This document shows positions 13,250 to 20,481 of a stretch of DNA of 23,244 nt, one piece after another. Below the pieces are notes generated by a model. That model saw only the letters and a program-made list of their open reading frames with translations. It was not told where the DNA came from and did no database searches. The DNA is taken from NCBI GenBank assembly GCA_003531665.1, contig DQFC01000036.1, positions 71,860 through 95,103 on the forward strand, read 5' to 3'. This DNA is from Candidatus Collierbacteria bacterium. GTDB lineage: Bacteria; Patescibacteriota; Microgenomatia; UBA1400; MFAQ01. Within the stretch, counting starts at the first letter, position 1. Each line of letters starts with the position of its first letter. Both the position numbers and the translations under genes were made by a program.

Positions 13250-14425
13250 CTATATATTCTTCACCCTCTCCACGAACTTCAGTTTGTACCTGATTCCGGA
13301 ATACGCTGCCTTGACCAAGAGGTTCACAACGAAAGTCACAAGCATCAAAAGCCCAAAGTAGATCATTCCCTGGCTAGTCACCTTCGGCAGGCTGTCGCGG
13401 GAAAGGTAGCCGATAATTCCCCCAACCACACCATAAGTCGTGATCAGCTGGAGACTCTGAATACTCTTGTTGGTCGCCTGCCCCTTGATCTCAGCGATCA
13501 CCGCAATTGCTGAAGAAAGATAGTTGCCTGTCATTGTCCAAATTTCCTTAATATAGCCATGTGTGTTGGTCAGCACGTCAAACTTATATTGAAAAATATT
13601 CGAAAGGTGCTCGGCTAGCTTCATTTCCTTGGCAATATCGGCTCTGGTGTGCACGTAGGCACCCATCTGGTTTATCCGGCTACTGATAAGGTTGATCGTT
13701 TTTTGATAAGCGTCCAACTGCAACCTCACCTTCTCAACTTCTTTGCCTCTAATCTGCTTTCTCTCTTTAATTTCGGATATTTCCTCCCACAGCTTCCGGT
13801 GTATATCCAAGTATTTCTGCAGTTGATCCTTGAACTCCCGGAAAAAGATCTGCATTTCTACTAGTCCCTCCACGAAATCCTTGTACTCAGGCTTGGCAAT
13901 CAAAAAAATGAAGCCGGGTGTCTTCTTCACTGTTAGCTCAGGTGAAGCTATATTGCCATATACCTCCCCATACTTCTCGTCCAAAGAAAAATCTTCCGGG
14001 TCTTTGTCTATCACCCCCACCGCAATCGGATGAACAGTTTTTATGTTCGCGAGTTCCTTCGGAGTCGGGGCACCCAAAGAAAAAATATACGCGACCGCGG
14101 GAGCAAATTTTTCGTCATAGTATTTATTAAGTTTCTCCTTGGCTTCATCAATATCACTCGAGGATAACTTCAAGATATATAGTCCGTCCTCGTAATAATG
14201 AATCTCAATCCCCTCTTTCGTTTCGGCTCTCACATACTCCAGATAACCGGCTTCACGACTCACATTCGCCAAATCCAAACCCTCATGAAGTTTTTTTAGC
14301 TTTTCCCTGGATAGAGGCAAGTCACTCTTCCCTTCAGTAAAGAAATCCGCTATTTCCGTCAGGTGCAAAGTAGTTCGCTGATACCAACCACCAAAATAAA
14401 CACTTAACTTCGTTTTTTCGGGCAT
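13250..14425 (-). CDS. Membrane protein: soluble domain, coiled coil, two C-terminal transmembrane segments
   Basis: The 391 aa product has a mixed alpha/beta N-terminal region (about 1-195), a long coiled coil (about 200-255), a further helix (about 265-310), then two transmembrane helices at about 325-341 and 353-371 and a basic tail. A large cytoplasmic domain with a long helix leading to two C-terminal helices is the CorA-like layout. The GMN motif that CorA-type magnesium channels carry after the first helix is absent (SRDSLP is there), so transport is not claimed. An extended -10 (TGA-TAATAT) ends 6 bases before ATG 14425 and no Shine-Dalgarno is seen: leaderless pattern. No terminator follows. 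Confidence 0.8.
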   Translation of the reverse strand: MPEKTKLSVYFGGWYQRTTLHLTEIADFFTEGKSDLPLSREKLKKLHEGLDLANVSREAGYLEYVRAETKEGIEIHYYEDGLYILKLSSSDIDEAKEKLNKYYDEKFAPAVAYIFSLGAPTPKELANIKTVHPIAVGVIDKDPEDFSLDEKYGEVYGNIASPELTVKKTPGFIFLIAKPEYKDFVEGLVEMQIFFREFKDQLQKYLDIHRKLWEEISEIKERKQIRGKEVEKVRLQLDAYQKTINLISSRINQMGAYVHTRADIAKEMKLAEHLSNIFQYKFDVLTNTHGYIKEIWTMTGNYLSSAIAVIAEIKGQATNKSIQSLQLITTYGVVGGIIGYLSRDSLPKVTSQGMIYFGLLMLVTFVVNLLVKAAYSGIRYKLKFVERVKNI

Positions 14426-14472
14426 GCTTTCATATTATCAGTTTCCATCTTCGAAATCACTCTTTTTACCAC

Positions 14473-14499
14473 AAAAAAAAGAACCCTTATTAGGGGTTC
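14473..14499 (-). terminator. Terminator of the 14499-15050 gene
   Basis: GAACCC/GGGTTC hairpin beginning within the stop codon, followed on the minus strand by eight T. Confidence 0.85.
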
Positions 14500-15050
14500 T
14501 AAGCAGTCACGAGCCACTCCAAGAAAGTTTTGCCTTGTTCTTCAGCGCTCATTGCACTGTCAAACTTGGCGAGCCATTCTTGAAAGGTCCAACCTTTCTT
14601 CAGAGCCTCAATGGCTCCTTTGAGAGCAGACTCCTCATCGGGGAATCCAAACGGAACCGGGCAGGTCGCGCCATCTGTCGTTCTGATATGAGTCATCCAC
14701 GGGTAGACCTCATCGCCTGGACCGTAGAACCCAACATTCTCACCGTCACGCAATATTTCATTTGCACCTTTTTCACCCCACGGTTGAGTGGTGTAGGTCG
14801 GGTTGGCGGGATCATACTGAATCGCCAGCACGGCATTCATGAGTTTGGCTATTTTGTCCACCGGCAATGCTTTGAAGAGATGGGGTACTTCGACAAGGCC
14901 ACTTGGTTGAGGTGGAAGTGATTCCAGCCATCCACCCGAAGCCACGATCGCTCTGCCATCAGGCAAGATCATCGTTCCGAGATCATAAGCCTGGGGCGGC
15001 ACGTAAAAGTGCTTGCCTTCAAACGAAAAATAAATTACGTAGTCTCTCAT
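14499..15050 (-). CDS. Orphan soluble protein, unknown function
   Basis: The 183 aa product starts at ATG 15050, which follows TTGGAGGACC. It has no signal peptide or membrane segment. It is rich in Pro, Gly and Trp in the middle (WLESLPPQPSGLVEVPHLF, YTTQPWGEKG, GFYGPGDEVYPWMTH) and ends with amphipathic helices (ESALKGAIEALKKGWTFQEWLAKF). No motif is recognised. Single-gene unit: promoter 15135-15162 and a terminator overlapping the stop. Confidence 0.75.
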   Translation of the reverse strand: MRDYVIYFSFEGKHFYVPPQAYDLGTMILPDGRAIVASGGWLESLPPQPSGLVEVPHLFKALPVDKIAKLMNAVLAIQYDPANPTYTTQPWGEKGANEILRDGENVGFYGPGDEVYPWMTHIRTTDGATCPVPFGFPDEESALKGAIEALKKGWTFQEWLAKFDSAMSAEEQGKTFLEWLVTA

Positions 15051-15134
15051 TGGTCCTCCAAGGTTTGAAATTGTTATAGTACGAAGATTTGCGATAGTTT
15101 AGCATATCCATGAATTCAAAGACCTACTTCCCAC

Positions 15135-15162
15135 ATTATACAATACTATGGGCTAAAGTCAA
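15135..15162 (-). promoter_or_regulatory. Promoter of the 14499-15050 gene
   Basis: Minus strand: TTGACT (15162-15157), 16-base spacer, TATAAT (15140-15135). Leader about 75-80 bases. Confidence 0.65.
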
Positions 15163-15264
15163 AAAAACCACCTTTTTTATGGATGTAAAACGAGGCTATG
15201 TTTGAACTATGCTATATTTACGGCAAGTACCGAACGTTAAAATCCGCTGATAAAGGAGGGCCTC

Positions 15265-15870
15265 ATGACCCCCAAGCCAAACCGAAAGCGAAAGCAAAAG
15301 GATCCCCCATTTGAAGATTGTGTCAGTATCGACACACCTATTGAGCTCTTCCAAATCCAGCAGCTCTTACGCACCGCGGGTGCAGTCCTCATCGACCTGC
15401 AAACCGGAATGGTTATCAAAGGCTTCGTCGATCTTTCGGAAATTGGCCTCATCGACACCACCAAACAACATCCATCCAAAAAAGGTCTTGGGTTCATCCC
15501 CCCTGCCGCACCACCACCGCCAAACTACAACTTCGTTGATGTCGATGCTATTCTTCTGGTCAACCAAGATTACCTCGAAAAGAATCAACCGCCCTACTCC
15601 ATTCTTGTTGTAGAAGATGACGATATTGATAAATGGGCCGAGCTTGCCTACGCCATCTGCCTTCAATTTGTCGTCAAGGTCAAAGGTCAGCCAAGACCTT
15701 CTGTTACTATCAAAGTGGGCTCTATGGCTGTTTCCGACGAAAATGACCCCAAATCGGCCATAAATGCTGTCCTCCGTCGCAGACAAGGATATGGTTTCGA
15801 AGATGCAGATGCTGTTTCCAACCATTTCTTATTCGAAGAAAGTGACTACTTCGACGACGAGGAAGACTAG
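15265..15870 (+). CDS. Orphan protein with basic start, proline hinge and acidic tail
   Basis: The 201 aa product follows AAAGGAGGGCCTC. Residues 1-13 are basic (TPKPNRKRKQK). About 20-65 form a small domain with LLRTAGAVLIDLQTGMVIKGF. A PPAAPPPP hinge lies near 80-86. About 90-160 is a second alpha/beta unit (VDAILLVNQDYL, SILVVEDDDIDKWAELAYA, SVTIKVGSMAV). The end is acidic (SDYFDDEED). No family recognised. An extended -10 TGC-TATATT lies about 40 bases before the start. The next gene begins 26 bases downstream with no terminator between, so the two form an operon. Confidence 0.78.
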   Translation: MTPKPNRKRKQKDPPFEDCVSIDTPIELFQIQQLLRTAGAVLIDLQTGMVIKGFVDLSEIGLIDTTKQHPSKKGLGFIPPAAPPPPNYNFVDVDAILLVNQDYLEKNQPPYSILVVEDDDIDKWAELAYAICLQFVVKVKGQPRPSVTIKVGSMAVSDENDPKSAINAVLRRRQGYGFEDADAVSNHFLFEESDYFDDEED

Positions 15871-15896
15871 ATTGCAATCCTGCTTCGGAGACAAAA

Positions 15897-16085
15897 ATGT
15901 TAATTCCTAAACGTTGGCTAGTTTATGCGGCATACATCTCAAATACGGTCTGGGTCACTACCTATATCATCGTTGCTTTGACCCTCGTGGGAGCGATTAA
16001 TTTGATCGTAGTATCCATCGCCGTCGCGATCTACATCGGAATTGCTACCTGGAATTTTTTTACCCCCCACTCGGTAGAGAAATAA
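15897..16085 (+). CDS. Small two-helix membrane protein
   Basis: The 62 aa product starts at ATG 15897 after CGGAGACA and has two hydrophobic stretches (about 8-30 and 33-53) with a very short turn, forming a helical hairpin. It is the second gene of an operon with the acidic-tail protein. No family recognised. The terminator at 16104 ends the operon. Confidence 0.65.
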   Translation: MLIPKRWLVYAAYISNTVWVTTYIIVALTLVGAINLIVVSIAVAIYIGIATWNFFTPHSVEK

Positions 16086-16103
16086 CCGCCTGAATTTCAT
16101 CCA

Positions 16104-16127
16104 CCCCGCCGCTCGGCGGGGCTTTTT
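16104..16127 (+). terminator. Rho-independent terminator
   Basis: CCCCGCC/GGCGGGG with loop GCTC, then CTTTTT. It is nearly identical to the stems at 7248 and 7806. Confidence 0.88.
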
Positions 16128-16154
16128 ATCTTGACAACCCATAGAATCCCTTCG

Positions 16155-16163
16155 TGATATACT
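16155..16163 (+). promoter_or_regulatory. Extended -10 promoter for the 16213 gene
   Basis: TGA-TATACT. A TTGACA at 16131-16136 is 21 bases upstream, too far for normal spacing, so the extended motif probably dominates. Confidence 0.5.
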
Positions 16164-16212
16164 TCTATCTAGTCGGAAAAGAACTTTTACTTATAAATTT
16201 TTAGGAGGCATC

Positions 16213-16542
16213 ATGAACAGAAAAAGAATGCTTGTCGGACTTATTGGCCTGATCACCATCATCTGGATTTCAGTCGAGTTACTTAGCCCCCCCATAGATA
16301 TGAGCTCACTCGTTCTAATTCTCCTGGCTACACTGGGTCAAATTATTCTATGGAGAACCACCAAATTCTGGAATACCGATTACAGGAACACCATCGACAG
16401 GTGCATTAACCAATTTATCGTTAGAGGCTGGAGCCGAAGAGCCGCCACCGATAAAATCGATATGTTGGTTGGTGCCGGAGTTTCAATTGAAGATCTTCCG
16501 GCTGTTGTAGATAAAATCCTCATCAGTGAACGTAGTCGCTGA
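16213..16542 (+). CDS. Small membrane protein with cytoplasmic helical domain
   Basis: The 109 aa product starts at ATG 16213 after AGGAGG. Two hydrophobic segments (about 7-25 and 31-47) are followed by an about 60-residue soluble region containing an RGWSRRAATDKIDMLVGAGVSIEDLPAVVDKIL pattern, predicted helical. No catalytic motif or family recognised. The -10 of the next gene lies directly after its stop (16551). Confidence 0.72.
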   Translation: MNRKRMLVGLIGLITIIWISVELLSPPIDMSSLVLILLATLGQIILWRTTKFWNTDYRNTIDRCINQFIVRGWSRRAATDKIDMLVGAGVSIEDLPAVVDKILISERSR

Positions 16543-16550
16543 GAGTAGGA

Positions 16551-16556
16551 TATAAT
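16551..16556 (+). promoter_or_regulatory. -10 element TATAAT for the 16600 gene
   Basis: A perfect TATAAT 44 bases before ATG 16600, 9 bases after the previous stop. No clear -35. Confidence 0.5.
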
Positions 16557-16599
16557 ACTGTGGTACGACCATTCTTTTACATGCCACGGAGGCAAAAAC

Positions 16600-16791
16600 A
16601 TGCTTAATCTGATCGGAAACCTCTTCTCTTTCGCGATCTTCCTGATCATTGTGTTCGTCGGTTACAACCTCTATTACGACAACGTCTTCCCCTCCGCCAG
16701 CAACTCAGTTCGTGATCTCTGGGCCAAGGCCAAACAGTCCGACGCCTGGAAGAAAGCCCAAGATCTCCTCGCCAAATACTTTCCCCACTAA
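16600..16791 (+). CDS. Small single-helix membrane protein
   Basis: The 63 aa product follows CACGGAGGC. One transmembrane helix (about 7-25) is followed by an amphipathic, Lys/Trp-containing helix (about 33-60, RDLWAKAKQSDAWKKAQDLLAKY). Function unknown; the layout of anchor plus amphipathic helix fits a small regulatory or membrane-remodelling protein, but that is speculation. Own -10 and terminator. Confidence 0.68.
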   Translation: MLNLIGNLFSFAIFLIIVFVGYNLYYDNVFPSASNSVRDLWAKAKQSDAWKKAQDLLAKYFPH

Positions 16792-16810
16792 CAAGCTTCA
16801 CGCACTTTAT

Positions 16811-16836
16811 CCGCCTCTCCATGAGGCGGTTTTTTT
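16811..16836 (+). terminator. Rho-independent terminator
   Basis: CCGCCTC/GAGGCGG with loop TCCAT, then seven T. Confidence 0.9.
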
Positions 16837-16894
16837 ATCTTTTTCCATCTCTTACAATGACAAATTCAAAACATTCTGTGTACAATCTCTGTAC

Positions 16895-17899
16895 ATGATC
16901 AAAGTAGTCACCATCGGTGGCGGCACCGGTGCACCGGTCATTATTCAGGCACTTCTTCAAGCCGGCTTTACCGATCTTTCCTGTATCTGTGCCAGCATGG
17001 ACTCCGGTGGCAAGACCGGTATTATCCGCTCGGACGAACGCGACCATGTTATCGCCATCTCCGATCTTCTCCGCAATCTAATCGCCTTAATCACCTCCAC
17101 CAACCACAAAAAAAATATTCGAGCCTTTACCGACATGGTTTCTTTTATCGACGGCCGACAGAGGAATCTTGGCTACACAATTTACTATGCCATGTTAGAA
17201 AAATATCAAAACAATTTTCTGAAGGTCCAAGAGCATTTGGAAGATCTATTGGGCATCAAATTCGGTGGTACTGCCATCCCTATCACCACCGACTCCAGCA
17301 ATCTCTACTTCAAGACTAAAGCCGGTCAAACTTTTCGCGGCGAACATGAGCTGGACAAACAATCCATGTCCAAAAACACCATCACTAAACTCTGGCTCGA
17401 CCCCAAAGTTCAAGCCTCCCCGGAGGCTATCAGGGCTATCAAGACCGCCAAATACATTATCTACTGCCCCGGAAGTCTTTATGGTTCGATTCTCTCCAAC
17501 TTCCTCCCAAGGGGCGTCAAAAAAGCCCTCAAAGCCTCAAGAGCCAAAAAAATTCTCATCACCAATTTGGTCAGCAACCGCAACCAAACCCACCACTTTA
17601 CCCCCAAGAAATACCTACGCGTTTTCCAACGATACACCGGCCTCAAAAAACCCTTTAATATTTTTCTGGCTCCCAAACAGTCCAAGTTACGTTTTAATCG
17701 CCTGCACCCCAAGATCGCCGCTTCTTACGCACACGAACATTCCCATTTTCTCGGCTGGACCAAGAAAAAGCTCAAGGGGCTTAGTCAATACCACATCAAA
17801 GTAGTAACTTCTGATACTATTTCCATCACGACCCGGCTAAATCGTCTTCGTCACGACCCTGAAAAACTCGCCCGAGTCTTCAGAAAGATTATCAAGTAA
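16895..17899 (+). CDS. yvcK: YvcK/GlmR-like protein of the CofD superfamily
   Basis: Start ATG 16895 gives 334 aa, the usual length. The nucleotide-sugar-binding start VVTIGGGTGAPVI (4-16), MDSGGKTGIIR (35-45), an EHELDKQ-like segment (about 150-156) and YCPGSLYGSILSNFLPRGV (190-208) match the YvcK/CofD fold in order. In other bacteria this protein binds UDP-GlcNAc and links cell-wall precursor synthesis to carbon supply. The motif that is usually DDGGSSG reads DSGGKTG. No Shine-Dalgarno; TACAAT (16881-16886) ends 8 bases before ATG, with ATGACA 18 bases upstream of it. The whiA/rapZ neighbours common elsewhere are missing. An upstream extension to 16649 in the same frame would cross a terminator and is rejected. 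Confidence 0.87.
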   Translation: MIKVVTIGGGTGAPVIIQALLQAGFTDLSCICASMDSGGKTGIIRSDERDHVIAISDLLRNLIALITSTNHKKNIRAFTDMVSFIDGRQRNLGYTIYYAMLEKYQNNFLKVQEHLEDLLGIKFGGTAIPITTDSSNLYFKTKAGQTFRGEHELDKQSMSKNTITKLWLDPKVQASPEAIRAIKTAKYIIYCPGSLYGSILSNFLPRGVKKALKASRAKKILITNLVSNRNQTHHFTPKKYLRVFQRYTGLKKPFNIFLAPKQSKLRFNRLHPKIAASYAHEHSHFLGWTKKKLKGLSQYHIKVVTSDTISITTRLNRLRHDPEKLARVFRKIIK

Positions 17900-17961
17900 C
17901 TTGATTGTGCTACAATATTAGCCGTAAGTTATCCCGCACGTTTATTCACAAGGAGTGAAAA

Positions 17962-18240
17962 ATGGCATTACATTTTCCAAGTATTTCAGATCTTCTTTGG
18001 TTTTGTATAGTAACCGCTCTCTTCATCTTCTACCTGACCATAAATATGCGCCTGAAGGGTACCAGCTTCAGAAAGTCATTCAAAAACCATTTCTACGTAG
18101 TTTGGGTGCTTGCTTGGGCATTTTTTCAAAGTATCGGCATTGGTATCGTTGAAGTTATTCTCGTCCTGGGATTAACACTCATTTTGAAATCTGTGGAATC
18201 ACAGCTCGTAAGGGATTCCACCGATACTCCATCCAAGTAA
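17962..18240 (+). CDS. Small membrane protein, unknown function
   Basis: The 92 aa product starts at ATG 17962 after AAGGAGTG. Hydrophobic stretches lie at about 8-28 and 44-78, giving two or three helices, joined by a basic loop (RLKGTSFRKSFKNH). The C-terminus is polar. An extended -10 (TGC-TACAAT, 17909-17917) is just after the end of the yvcK gene. Terminator at 18253. No family recognised. Confidence 0.72.
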   Translation: MALHFPSISDLLWFCIVTALFIFYLTINMRLKGTSFRKSFKNHFYVVWVLAWAFFQSIGIGIVEVILVLGLTLILKSVESQLVRDSTDTPSK

Positions 18241-18252
18241 TGTTGCACTTTT

Positions 18253-18277
18253 GCCCCCTCCCTTGGGGGCTTTTTTT
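18253..18277 (+). terminator. Rho-independent terminator
   Basis: GCCCCC/GGGGGC with loop TCCCTT, then seven T. Confidence 0.88.
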
Positions 18278-18439
18278 ACCACAAAAACACAACCATTTTC
18301 CCGGCTAGATAAAATAATACTAACCGTACAACAGCTTCCAAAAAAACAAATCCGTTCCACTTTATGCTTTCCAAGAACATAGCCTGCCAAAATCCACATT
18401 TTTGACGAAAGGTCCTTCAAAAGCACTTTGTGCACAGTT

Positions 18440-18770
18440 TTCCCCTACTCAAATCTGCCCTGCTCTACTTTGACATCCTTCGAAAGTAGGCATTCGTTAG
18501 AGATATTTAGTCCGTTTTGATGAGAAGGTCACGTGGAACGGACATATGGTCTACACCTGACAGCAATCATCGGTACATCAGCCAAGCATAGCTTGGCTCT
18601 AGGGCTGGCAGGGTTGGGGTCTTTCCCCGTTTAATTCAAAATTGGGCAGACTGTCTCAAAAGACGAATCTCTCAAGAACTACGTCCCCCATAAGCGGAGC
18701 TTGTGGAGGAAAAACCTCCCAAGTCCCGGCACAGCTTCTAGGGCCACATTCATTTAATACTTTTTTCACG
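18440..18770. other. Gene-free, hairpin-rich region: possible structured RNA, strand unsure
   Basis: Between the terminators at 18253 and 18786 there is no credible coding frame, yet stems are dense from 18465 to 18709. CTACTTT (18465-18471) pairs with AAAGTAG (18483-18489); GTCCGTT (18510-18516) with AACGGAC (18537-18543); CCTG-AC-AGC (18556-18564) with GCT-GG-CAGG (18604-18612) enclosing AGCCAAGC-ATA-GCTTGGCT (18580-18598); GGGG/CCCC near 18616-18628; CATAAGC-GGA-GCTTGTG (18679-18695); GGAGG-AAAAA-CCTCC (18695-18709). A TTGACT-17-TTAAAT pair downstream of the minus-strand gene at 18817 might drive it on the minus strand. No clear terminator. 18278-18439 shows nothing. Confidence 0.5.
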
Positions 18771-18785
18771 ACCAAGTCAAATTAC

Positions 18786-18810
18786 AAAAAGCCCCGGCGC
18801 AAGCCGGGGC
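18786..18810 (-). terminator. Terminator of the 18817-19095 gene
   Basis: GCCCCGGC/GCCGGGGC with loop GCAA, followed on the minus strand by five T. Confidence 0.88.
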
Positions 18811-18816
18811 AAATCA

Positions 18817-19095
18817 CTACTCCATTCCCAGCACTCCGGGAGGCGGGATCTTAAAGCTCTCAAAAACTCCCTTGCCAAATCCCAACCTAACCATACCGGC
18901 CACATTTTCAGTGGTGGCCTGAACGAATCGAATTGGCATGCCTCTGAACTTTCCTCCATCGTCTTTGTAAAAATGGTCGGCATACAGCAGAATGGTTACG
19001 TTGTTATGATCTTCTGGCAACATATGCACCAAAGTTTCGATTAGCTGCCCAAAGTCCCCATCCAATTTCAAAGCAGACGTCACATAGAAAGCCAT
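18817..19095 (-). CDS. Small orphan protein, unknown function
   Basis: The 92 aa product starts at ATG 19095 after AAAGGAGA. It looks like one compact alpha/beta domain: AFYVTSALKLDGDFGQLIETLVHML, VTILLYADHFYK, IRFVQATTENVAGMVRLGFG. No cysteines, membrane segments or known motif. Single-gene unit with consensus promoter boxes and a terminator. Confidence 0.75.
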   Translation of the reverse strand: MAFYVTSALKLDGDFGQLIETLVHMLPEDHNNVTILLYADHFYKDDGGKFRGMPIRFVQATTENVAGMVRLGFGKGVFESFKIPPPGVLGME

Positions 19096-19151
19096 CAGTC
19101 TTCTCCTTTACACTGAATTTCACACTGAATTATCGATCAAAGTACCCCCTA

Positions 19152-19178
19152 ATTATACCCCACATCTCTCGATGTCAA
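19152..19178 (-). promoter_or_regulatory. Promoter of the 18817-19095 gene with short spacer
   Basis: Minus strand: TTGACA (19178-19173) and TATAAT (19157-19152), both perfect but only 15 bases apart, shorter than the usual 16-18. Confidence 0.6.
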
Positions 19179-19219
19179 ATCAACCCCAAAAAATATTACA
19201 AGCGTGATAAAATAACTCG

Positions 19220-19405
19220 ATGTCTCGACCACTTGAATTTTTACGCTCGGTCAAGCTAGAGCTTGCCCAAGTAAAATGGCCTTCACACAAAGAGGCCATG
19301 AAGATGACTGTACTGGTAATTGTCACTACCATCATAGTCGCTCTCTATTCCGGCGGACTAGACTATATTTTTACCGCTGCCCTTCAGACAGCACTAAACC
19401 GCTAA
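19220..19405 (+). CDS. secE: Preprotein translocase subunit SecE
   Basis: The 61 aa single-helix SecE has the conserved amphipathic segment FLRSVKLELAQVKWPSHKEA (8-27), including the WPS motif, then one transmembrane helix (about 29-52). It is the minimal SecE form that clamps SecY in the translocon. A TGA-TAAAAT -10 ends 6 bases before ATG and no Shine-Dalgarno is present: leaderless pattern. nusG follows 9 bases after the stop, the usual secE-nusG order. Confidence 0.95.
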   Translation: MSRPLEFLRSVKLELAQVKWPSHKEAMKMTVLVIVTTIIVALYSGGLDYIFTAALQTALNR

Positions 19406-19414
19406 ATAACAAAA

Positions 19415-20035
19415 ATGAAGCTAAAAGAAGAAAAAGTACCAGCCATTGATTCTAACGCCGCCCTCAAGGTGGCCGACCCGAATCACATCGTTATCACCCC
19501 GGAAGTCCCAGACTCCGCCAAATGGTACGTCGTGCACACACAGTCCGGTCACGAGAACCGCGTCGCCATTACTCTCAAGACCAGAGTCGAGTCCATGGGA
19601 CTGACCAACAACATCTACGAGATTCTTATCCCCACTCAAGAAAAAATCAAAATCAGCAAAGGTAAGAAGATCACCATCAAAGAAAAACTCTTTCCCGGCT
19701 ATATCTTGGTTCGCATGATCGTTACCGACGATGCCTGGTTGGCCGTCCGCACCACTCAGGGAGTCACCGGTTTTGTCGGCACCGCCGATCAACCCACTCC
19801 ACTTCCGGAAAACGAAGTCAAAGCCATCACTGCTTTTGGTGAGCAAGCGGCTCCCAAATTCCAATCCGCCTACACCATTTCCGAAGCCGTCAGAATCATC
19901 GAAGGCCCCTTCACCGACCTTCTGGGGACCATTTCAGCCATCGACGAGGCCAAAGGCAAGGTCATCGTCCTTGTCTCCATCTTCGGCCGCGAAACCCCCG
20001 TCGAATTAGACTTTCTTCAAGTTTCAAAAATCTAA
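19415..20035 (+). CDS. nusG: Transcription elongation/termination factor NusG
   Basis: The 206 aa product has the NGN domain from AKWYVVHTQSGHENRV (about 35-50) through LFPGYILVRM (about 91-100) and GVTGFVG, and a C-terminal KOW domain (about 155-205, EGPFTDLLGTISAID). NusG binds RNA polymerase to suppress pausing and bridges to ribosomal protein S10 or Rho. An N-terminal extension of about 34 residues precedes the NGN domain. It is co-transcribed with secE and has no clear Shine-Dalgarno in the 9-base gap. The rplK-rplA genes that usually follow are absent; a small membrane-protein gene with its own promoter comes next. Confidence 0.96.
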   Translation: MKLKEEKVPAIDSNAALKVADPNHIVITPEVPDSAKWYVVHTQSGHENRVAITLKTRVESMGLTNNIYEILIPTQEKIKISKGKKITIKEKLFPGYILVRMIVTDDAWLAVRTTQGVTGFVGTADQPTPLPENEVKAITAFGEQAAPKFQSAYTISEAVRIIEGPFTDLLGTISAIDEAKGKVIVLVSIFGRETPVELDFLQVSKI

Positions 20036-20065
20036 TTTCTTTTCCCTAGTTGCCCCATAATGGTG

Positions 20066-20071
20066 TAAAAT
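20066..20071 (+). promoter_or_regulatory. -10 element TAAAAT for the 20112 gene
   Basis: TG-TAAAAT 40 bases before ATG 20112, the same form as at 1614 and 7286. Confidence 0.45.
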
Positions 20072-20111
20072 ACTCCAGATTCAAAAACTTTGAAAATCTC
20101 CAGGAGGACCA

Positions 20112-20339
20112 ATGTTTATTCTAACTTCTCTGTATGTTCTTATTACAGCCATGATCAGCAACGGGTTTAAGAGAACTTCGGACCAGTTGGTGGCCGCTCT
20201 TTTGGCCATCATGATCATCGGTGTAATGGTTGGGTTCATTTTCTACGCCATCACCATTGTTCCCGGGCCAGCCACGATTGTCGGAATCCTGTTGCTTTGT
20301 CTAGTTTCAATTGTCCTTGGATCCGGTTTTCATCAATAA
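20112..20339 (+). CDS. Small membrane protein, unknown function
   Basis: The 75 aa product starts at ATG 20112 after CAGGAGGACC. It is nearly all hydrophobic, with three stretches (about 2-17, 27-49, 53-70) and one short basic loop (NGFKRTSDQ). No family recognised. It follows nusG but has its own -10, ribosome binding site and terminator, so it is probably independent. Confidence 0.72.
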   Translation: MFILTSLYVLITAMISNGFKRTSDQLVAALLAIMIIGVMVGFIFYAITIVPGPATIVGILLLCLVSIVLGSGFHQ

Positions 20340-20371
20340 TATTACTACCACCCTCTCGGACTGCCTTCTCC

Positions 20372-20402
20372 AAAATCCCGCTCCTTTAGGCGGGATTTTT
20401 TG
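20372..20402 (+). terminator. Rho-independent terminator
   Basis: AAAATCCCGC/GCGGGATTTT with loop TCCTTTAG, followed by more T. Confidence 0.88.
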
Positions 20403-20444
20403 CCTGCCCGTATCCCGCCATGCGGAAAGCTTTTGCAGGCGGGC
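20402..20444. repeat. Long imperfect palindrome
   Basis: GCCTGC (20402-20407) pairs with GCAGGC (20435-20440), with inner CCCGCC and GCGG steps. It lies between two terminators facing each other and may be a REP-like element; only one copy is in the window. Confidence 0.45.
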
Positions 20445-20447
20445 CAC

Positions 20448-20480
20448 AAAAAAGAGGGGGCATATTCTGCCTCCTCTTTT
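20448..20480 (-). terminator. Terminator of the 20482-20898 gene
   Basis: Minus strand AAAGAGG-A-GGCA pairs with TGCC-C-CCTCTTT (one mismatch), followed by a T run. Confidence 0.82.
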
Positions 20481-20481
20481 A

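Noticed and set aside
16649..16894. Upstream extension of the yvcK frame
   Set aside because: It overlaps another gene and a terminator; the GGGTG motif sits at the expected distance from ATG 16895.
18495..18513. Group I intron-like segment (AGATATTTAGTCC resembles the conserved S element)
   Set aside because: No matching R element (GACTA-type partner) is visible upstream and no interrupted gene surrounds it.
18642..18854. 70-codon plus-strand frame in the hairpin-rich region
   Set aside because: No ribosome binding site, low-complexity codons, and it runs through the terminator at 18786 into the opposite gene.
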